A stretch of 64,000 nucleotides of DNA, from NCBI GenBank assembly GCA_035627615.1, contig DASPLL010000086.1, positions 1 through 64,000 on the forward strand, read 5' to 3'. Below are positions 59,477 to 64,000 of the stretch, piece by piece. Every line of letters begins with the position of its first letter. Positions within the stretch are counted from its first letter, which is position 1. The stretch is from BRH-c25 sp035627615. GTDB taxonomy: Bacteria; Bacillota; Clostridia; Lutisporales; Lutisporaceae. The translations under genes were made by a program, and so were the position numbers. The notes below the pieces were generated by a model. It was not told the origin of the DNA. It saw nothing but the letters and a program-made list of their open reading frames with translations, and made no database searches.

Positions 59477-61189
59477 ATGTCACAATTATTTCTAATCATT
59501 CAGCTGTTTTTTGCTGTTGTAATAGGGATGTATTTTTTAAACCTGCTGAGGGGCCAGCAGGGGAATAAGATTGCGATAGAAAAAGAATCACGGAAGGAAA
59601 TGGAAAAGCTTCAGCGTATGAGGGATATTCAGCTAACCAAGCCGCTGTCCGAGATTACCAGGCCATCAGATTTTACTGAGATAATAGGGCAGGAGAATGG
59701 TGTAAAGGCTTTAAGGGCAGCAATATGCAGCCCCAATCCACAGCATGTAATAATATATGGCCCTCCCGGAATTGGAAAAACAGCAGCTGCCAGACTTATA
59801 CTGGAGGAAGCAAAAAAAGTATTCAACTGCCCATTCCGGCAGGATGCAAAATTCATAGAAGTTGATGCGACAACCGTAAGGTTTGATGAAAGAGGCATTG
59901 CGGACCCTCTGATAGGCTCGGTGCACGACCCCATATATCAGGGTGCAGGTGCAATGGGGGTTGCCGGAATACCCCAGCCTAAAATAGGTGCTGTAACAAA
60001 AGCCCACGGAGGGATACTTTTTATAGATGAAATAGGTGAGCTGCATCCTATTCAGATGAATAAGCTGCTCAAGATACTGGAGGACAGGAAGGTGTTTCTG
60101 GAGAGTGCATATTACAGCTCAGAGGATACTAATATACCCTTTCATATACATGATATTTTCCAGAATGGGCTGCCTGCCGATTTCAGACTTATAGGAGCCA
60201 CTACGAGAGGTCCAGAATCAATTCCTCCCGCATTGCGCTCCAGATGCCTTGAGATATATTTCAGATCCCTGACCCCTGATGAAATCAAAATAGTCACTGA
60301 GAACGCCCTTAAGAAAATAAAATTCGAATGGGAAGAAGGAGTCTCGGAGCTTATAGGAAAGTATGCGACAAACGGAAGAGAAGCTGTAAATATAGTACAG
60401 ACAGCTGTAGGTGTGAATATAAATGAGAGTAGAAGCAGGGTTACTGTAAGTGATATAGAATGGGTGCTGAATAACGGGCAATACAATCCAAGGCCGGAGA
60501 GGAAAATCAATGATGAACCTCAGATAGGTTATGTAAATGGACTCGCAGTGTATGGGGCCAATATGGGCACCCTTATGGAGATTGAAGCAACAGCAGTAAA
60601 TGCAAAACGGGGAGAAGGCAGACTTGTTATAACCGGAATAGTCGATGAGGAAGAGATAGGTTCGGGGGATGGAAGGACCATAAAGAGAAAGAGCATGGCC
60701 AAGGCTTCCACAGATAATGTGCATACAGTAATAAAGAAATATCTGGGTATAGACCCCTGTGACTATGATATTCATTTGAATTTCCCCGGAGGCACACCTG
60801 TAGACGGACCTTCGGCAGGTATTACAATAGCTGTTGCAATATATTCTGCAGTAACCAATACTTATGTGGACAATAAAATCGCAATGACAGGAGAAATTTC
60901 AATAAGGGGAAAAATAAAAGCGGTAGGAGGGATCATACCCAAGGTGGAAGCGGCTATGCATGCAGGGGTAAAAAGAGTGCTGATACCCAAGGAAAATTGG
61001 CAGGAGATATTCAATACCTTTGATATAGAGGTAATACCTGTGGAAAACATTATTGAAGCTGTCAATATAGCCACAATGAGGCAAGCAGAAGTGAAATCCC
61101 TTATATCACAACCTGTAGAGGCGAATATACTGGCAGCAACCTCAATAAACAACACTCCATCAATACATGCAATGAGTGATACAAAATAA
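59477..61189 (+). CDS. lonB: Sporulation-type Lon protease LonB
   Basis: The 570-residue membrane-anchored Lon has a transmembrane helix at about 5-25 (FLIIQLFFAVVIGMYFLNLL), an AAA+ domain with Walker A GPPGIGKTA and Walker B GGILFIDEIGELHPIQ, and a Lon protease domain with the Ser in VDGPSAGITIAVAIYSA and Lys in the GGIIPKVEAAMHAG block. The lack of the large Lon N-terminal domain is typical of LonB of spore formers, expressed in the forespore in Bacillus. GAGAGGGAGGAATATAAG precedes the ATG. Confidence 0.93.
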   Translation: MSQLFLIIQLFFAVVIGMYFLNLLRGQQGNKIAIEKESRKEMEKLQRMRDIQLTKPLSEITRPSDFTEIIGQENGVKALRAAICSPNPQHVIIYGPPGIGKTAAARLILEEAKKVFNCPFRQDAKFIEVDATTVRFDERGIADPLIGSVHDPIYQGAGAMGVAGIPQPKIGAVTKAHGGILFIDEIGELHPIQMNKLLKILEDRKVFLESAYYSSEDTNIPFHIHDIFQNGLPADFRLIGATTRGPESIPPALRSRCLEIYFRSLTPDEIKIVTENALKKIKFEWEEGVSELIGKYATNGREAVNIVQTAVGVNINESRSRVTVSDIEWVLNNGQYNPRPERKINDEPQIGYVNGLAVYGANMGTLMEIEATAVNAKRGEGRLVITGIVDEEEIGSGDGRTIKRKSMAKASTDNVHTVIKKYLGIDPCDYDIHLNFPGGTPVDGPSAGITIAVAIYSAVTNTYVDNKIAMTGEISIRGKIKAVGGIIPKVEAAMHAGVKRVLIPKENWQEIFNTFDIEVIPVENIIEAVNIATMRQAEVKSLISQPVEANILAATSINNTPSIHAMSDTK

Positions 61190-61200
61190 AATGTTCCATG

Positions 61201-61229
61201 TTGATAAATCCTTTCCATAAAGATATAAT
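61201..61229 (+). promoter_or_regulatory. Promoter of lon
   Basis: TTGATA, 17-bp spacer, TATAAT (61224-61229), 35 bp before the ATG. No CIRCE or CtsR-type repeat is seen. Confidence 0.8.
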
Positions 61230-61263
61230 AGATTAGACCATTAGTATTACAGGAGTTGATGAT

Positions 61264-63606
61264 ATGCAGAAAAGAAAAAATGATATGAAAAGGCTGCCAT
61301 TGCTGCCGCTTAGGGGCTTGAGCATTTTCCCGTACATGGTTCTGCACTTTGATGTAGGCAGGGAGAAATCAATAAGGGCATTGGAAGAGGCTATGATAAA
61401 TGACCAACTTATTTTTCTGGTGACACAGAGGGATGCCCATACCGACCTGCCAGGCACTGAAGATTTCTATGAGGTGGGCACCATATCAAAGATAAAGCAG
61501 CTGCTCAAGCTTCCCGGAGATACCATAAGGGTGCTCGTCGAGGGTATTTCCAGAGCTGAAATAAAGGAGATAGTTTCCGAGGAAGCGTATTTCCTTGTTG
61601 ATGTGCTGGAGCATCAGGAGTCCCAAGGCACCGGGGACCTGGAAATGGAAGCCCTGAGGAGAAGTGTGCTGGGAGTCTTTGATGAATATATAAAGGCGAA
61701 TCCCAAGGTTGCCCCAGAGACGCTTATTACCGTATCAGACATAGAGGATGCATCCAGATTTGCAGATGTTGTAGCTTCCAACCTTACGATCAAAATAGAA
61801 GAGAAGCAGGAAATACTGTCTCTGTTTGAGATAAAGGAAAGAATGGAGAAGATCTTTGAGATACTCTCCAGGGAGCTTGAAATACTCGAAATAGAGAGAA
61901 AGATAAACTCGAGGGTAAGAAAGCAGATAGACAAATCTCAGAAGGAATATTACCTGAGAGAGCAGCTTAAAGCCATACAGCGGGAGCTTGGTGAGAAGGA
62001 AGGCCATGCAGATGAAATAGAACAGTATAGAGAAAAGCTCTCCAAGCTTGAGGTACCCGAGGAAGTAAAGGAAAAGGTGGAAAAGGAGCTGGATAGACTT
62101 TCAAAAATGTCTCCCGGTTCTCCTGAAGTAGGGGTGACAAGGACTTACCTTGATTGGATATTTGATCTTCCATGGAATACCATGACAGAAGACAACCTTG
62201 ACATAAAGAATGCCAGGAAGGTGCTGGACGAGGATCATTACGGACTTAAGAAGGTTAAGGAAAGGGTCCTGGAGTATCTGGCCATAAGGCAGCTTTCCAA
62301 CAATATGAAGGGACCTATACTATGTCTTGTCGGACCTCCCGGAGTAGGCAAGACCTCAATTGCCAAATCTATTGCTAGAGCTATGGGCAGGAAGTTCACC
62401 AGGATGTCTCTTGGCGGAGTAAGGGATGAGGCGGAGATCAGAGGACACAGAAGAACATATATCGGAGCTATTCCTGGCAGGATAATATACTCGATAAAGC
62501 AGGCAGGCTCAAGGAATCCTTTGTTTCTTTTCGATGAAATCGATAAATTAGCCAGCGATTTCAGAGGGGATCCGGCTTCCGCACTGCTTGAGGTGCTTGA
62601 TGCAGAACAGAATAAGGATTTCAGGGATCACTATATGGAACTGCCCTTTGATCTTTCAAAGGTCATGTTCCTGACGACGGCGAACTCGACAGATACTATA
62701 CCTGCGGCACTGCTGGACAGGATGGAGGTAATATATCTCTCAGGCTATACTGAAGAGGAAAAGCTGCATATAGCTGCCGACTACCTTGTGCCCAAGCAGA
62801 TAAAAGAACATTCTCTTAGTAAGGAGAACGTTTTAATTTCCGAAGCCGCTATAAGAGGTGTGATAAACGGCTACACAAGAGAAGCAGGAGTAAGAAGCCT
62901 GGAGCGTGAGATTGCCAATATCATGAGAAAGTGCGCTACTCAGATTGTGGAGAATAATAATAAGCGGATCAGGGTCATACCTGCGAACCTCAAAAAGTAT
63001 CTGGGCATTCCGAAATACAGGCATGATATAATAAATCAGAAAAATGAGATAGGTGTAGTGACAGGTCTGGCCTGGACATCCGTGGGCGGAGAAACACTGT
63101 TCATTGAAGTATCTGTAATGCCCGGTACAGGCAAGCTGGAGCTTACAGGGCACCTTGGGGATGTTATGAAGGAATCTGCAAGAGCAGGCTTGAGTTATAT
63201 CCGCTCCAAGGTCGACGAGTTCGGTATTGATAAGGAATTTACCAAGAACATGGATATTCATATACATGTTCCTGAGGGTGCTACTCCCAAGGATGGTCCT
63301 TCAGCAGGTATAACCATGACAACAGCTTTGGTATCGGCACTTTCCAGAATACCGGTATACAGGGATGTTGCTATGACCGGTGAAGTCACTCTGAGAGGAA
63401 GGGTGCTTCCTATAGGCGGTCTGAAGGAAAAAGTGCTTGCAGCTAAACGTGCCGGTATTAAAAAGGTTATTATACCCATTGAAAATGAGAAGGATCTTGA
63501 AGAGATACCTGATACAGTAAAAAGGAATATGAAATTCATACTTGCAGCGGACATGGATGAGGTTTTGTCCCATGCGCTGGTGAAGGATGATAAGAATGAT
63601 AATTAA
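61264..63606 (+). CDS. lon: ATP-dependent Lon protease
   Basis: The 780-residue protein has the N-terminal substrate-binding domain (LPLLPLRGLSIFPYMVLHFDVGREKS), a coiled linker (RKQIDKSQKEYYLREQLKAIQRELGE), the AAA+ domain with CLVGPPGVGKTSIAKSIA and FLFDEIDKLASDFRG, and the C-terminal protease with catalytic Ser in KDGPSAGITM and Lys in GGLKEKVLAAKRAG. Length is normal for bacterial LonA. AGGAGTTGATGAT precedes the ATG. The 3' end overlaps engB by 11 nt. Confidence 0.97.
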   Translation: MQKRKNDMKRLPLLPLRGLSIFPYMVLHFDVGREKSIRALEEAMINDQLIFLVTQRDAHTDLPGTEDFYEVGTISKIKQLLKLPGDTIRVLVEGISRAEIKEIVSEEAYFLVDVLEHQESQGTGDLEMEALRRSVLGVFDEYIKANPKVAPETLITVSDIEDASRFADVVASNLTIKIEEKQEILSLFEIKERMEKIFEILSRELEILEIERKINSRVRKQIDKSQKEYYLREQLKAIQRELGEKEGHADEIEQYREKLSKLEVPEEVKEKVEKELDRLSKMSPGSPEVGVTRTYLDWIFDLPWNTMTEDNLDIKNARKVLDEDHYGLKKVKERVLEYLAIRQLSNNMKGPILCLVGPPGVGKTSIAKSIARAMGRKFTRMSLGGVRDEAEIRGHRRTYIGAIPGRIIYSIKQAGSRNPLFLFDEIDKLASDFRGDPASALLEVLDAEQNKDFRDHYMELPFDLSKVMFLTTANSTDTIPAALLDRMEVIYLSGYTEEEKLHIAADYLVPKQIKEHSLSKENVLISEAAIRGVINGYTREAGVRSLEREIANIMRKCATQIVENNNKRIRVIPANLKKYLGIPKYRHDIINQKNEIGVVTGLAWTSVGGETLFIEVSVMPGTGKLELTGHLGDVMKESARAGLSYIRSKVDEFGIDKEFTKNMDIHIHVPEGATPKDGPSAGITMTTALVSALSRIPVYRDVAMTGEVTLRGRVLPIGGLKEKVLAAKRAGIKKVIIPIENEKDLEEIPDTVKRNMKFILAADMDEVLSHALVKDDKNDN

Positions 63607-64000
63607 GAAGTGCGAGTTTTTAAAGAGTGCAGTTCTGAAAGATCAGTATCCGGAGCTGGACCTGCCGGAAATAGCTTTTTCCGGTAGGTCTAATGTAGGT
63701 AAGTCCTCATTGATAAATTCACTTCTGAACAGGAAAAAGCTGGTGAAGGTAAGCTCTAATCCTGGGAAGACCAGGACCATTAATTTTTTCCTTGTCAATG
63801 AACAATACGTTATGGTGGACTTGCCCGGCTACGGTTATGCAGCAGTATCCAAAAGTGAGAAGCAAACCTGGGGCAAAATGATTGAGGATTACTTACGGAA
63901 CAGGGAGAATCTCAGGAACGTGGTTCTGCTGGTTGATATACGCCATGCTCCAACTGCTGATGACAAGCTGATGTATGATTTTATAAAATATTACAGGCAG
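63596..64000 (+). CDS. engB: Ribosome-biogenesis GTPase EngB/YsxC (partial, runs off the window)
   Basis: The first 135 codons are present. ATG 63596 overlaps the end of lon by 11 nt, with GGATGATAAG upstream. The sequence reads MIIKKCEFLKSAV, then ELDLPEIAFSGRSNVGKSSLIN with the G1 P-loop (GRSNVGKS), PGKTRTINFF (G2 Thr) and MVDLPGYGYA (G3). These are signatures of EngB, which helps assemble the 50S subunit. The lon-engB order is conserved in Bacillota. Confidence 0.93.
   Translation, partial: MIIKKCEFLKSAVLKDQYPELDLPEIAFSGRSNVGKSSLINSLLNRKKLVKVSSNPGKTRTINFFLVNEQYVMVDLPGYGYAAVSKSEKQTWGKMIEDYLRNRENLRNVVLLVDIRHAPTADDKLMYDFIKYYRQ

Overview
The window looks like chromosome from an anaerobic, spore-forming clostridium (Bacillota). 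Supporting signs are a YhcN/YlaJ-type sporulation lipoprotein, LonB beside Lon, a superoxide reductase, several glycosidase-like proteins, Shine-Dalgarno sites of the GGAGG type, TTGACA/TATAAT promoters and AT-rich intergenic DNA. In-frame TGA codons followed by bacterial SECIS-like hairpins indicate that the organism decodes selenocysteine. I see no phage, transposase, rRNA or CRISPR array.

Layout. 1-3.1 kb: part of tRNA-Gly, three tRNA-Arg isoacceptors, a HesB-like selenoprotein, a D-threonine aldolase/D-serine dehydratase-like enzyme and a short DUF2892-like ORF with a TGA in place of a conserved Cys. 3.4-8.7 kb: a DUF4230 protein, then larE-larB-nikMN-nikQ-nikO (nickel-pincer cofactor synthesis plus nickel uptake) behind a 215-nt leader. 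8.9-14.1 kb: hybrid histidine kinase, DmpA-like aminopeptidase, VanX-like D-Ala-D-Ala dipeptidase, hisS. 14.5-24.0 kb: a YesM/YesN two-component system with its own sugar-binding lipoprotein, then a ribose-type ABC importer, ribokinase and SIS isomerase. 24.2-25.9 kb: a second HesB-like selenoprotein, an SPL-like radical SAM protein and a small hypothetical protein.

25.9-36.0 kb (minus strand): the most unusual locus, a compact five-gene operon. Two secreted paralogous proteins of about 937 residues, each with 13 Asp-box repeats (GH74/sortilin-type propellers), enclose a CcdA/DsbD-like thiol transporter, a membrane-anchored radical SAM protein and a membrane protein with a spermidine-synthase-like domain. 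36.2-44.6 kb: NylC-like peptidase, superoxide reductase, GH5 protein, fabG remnant, tRNA-Lys, GH10-like secreted protein, an archaeal-type aspartyl-tRNA synthetase behind a leader with an Asp-codon mini-ORF and alternative hairpins, and a YjbR-family protein. 44.6-55.4 kb: DUF3307/SatD pair, CPBP protease, HAD phosphatase, AIM24-like protein, uridine-kinase family protein, spore lipoprotein, DUF2500 protein, FtsJ-type methyltransferase, LD-carboxypeptidase. 55.6-64 kb: the proteostasis series tig-clpP-clpX-(tautomerase)-lonB-lon-engB, with engB cut by the window end.

Several non-coding elements recur. A roughly 80-nt leader is shared by larE and the DUF2500 gene. A 106-bp two-hairpin element occurs in opposite orientations at 4.0 and 46.9 kb. 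A 216-bp nested palindrome at 14.2 kb has a shortened relative at 37.2 kb. A 37-bp direct repeat flanks the GH10-aspS segment. All assignments come from reading the sequence and recalled family motifs; no database search was run.
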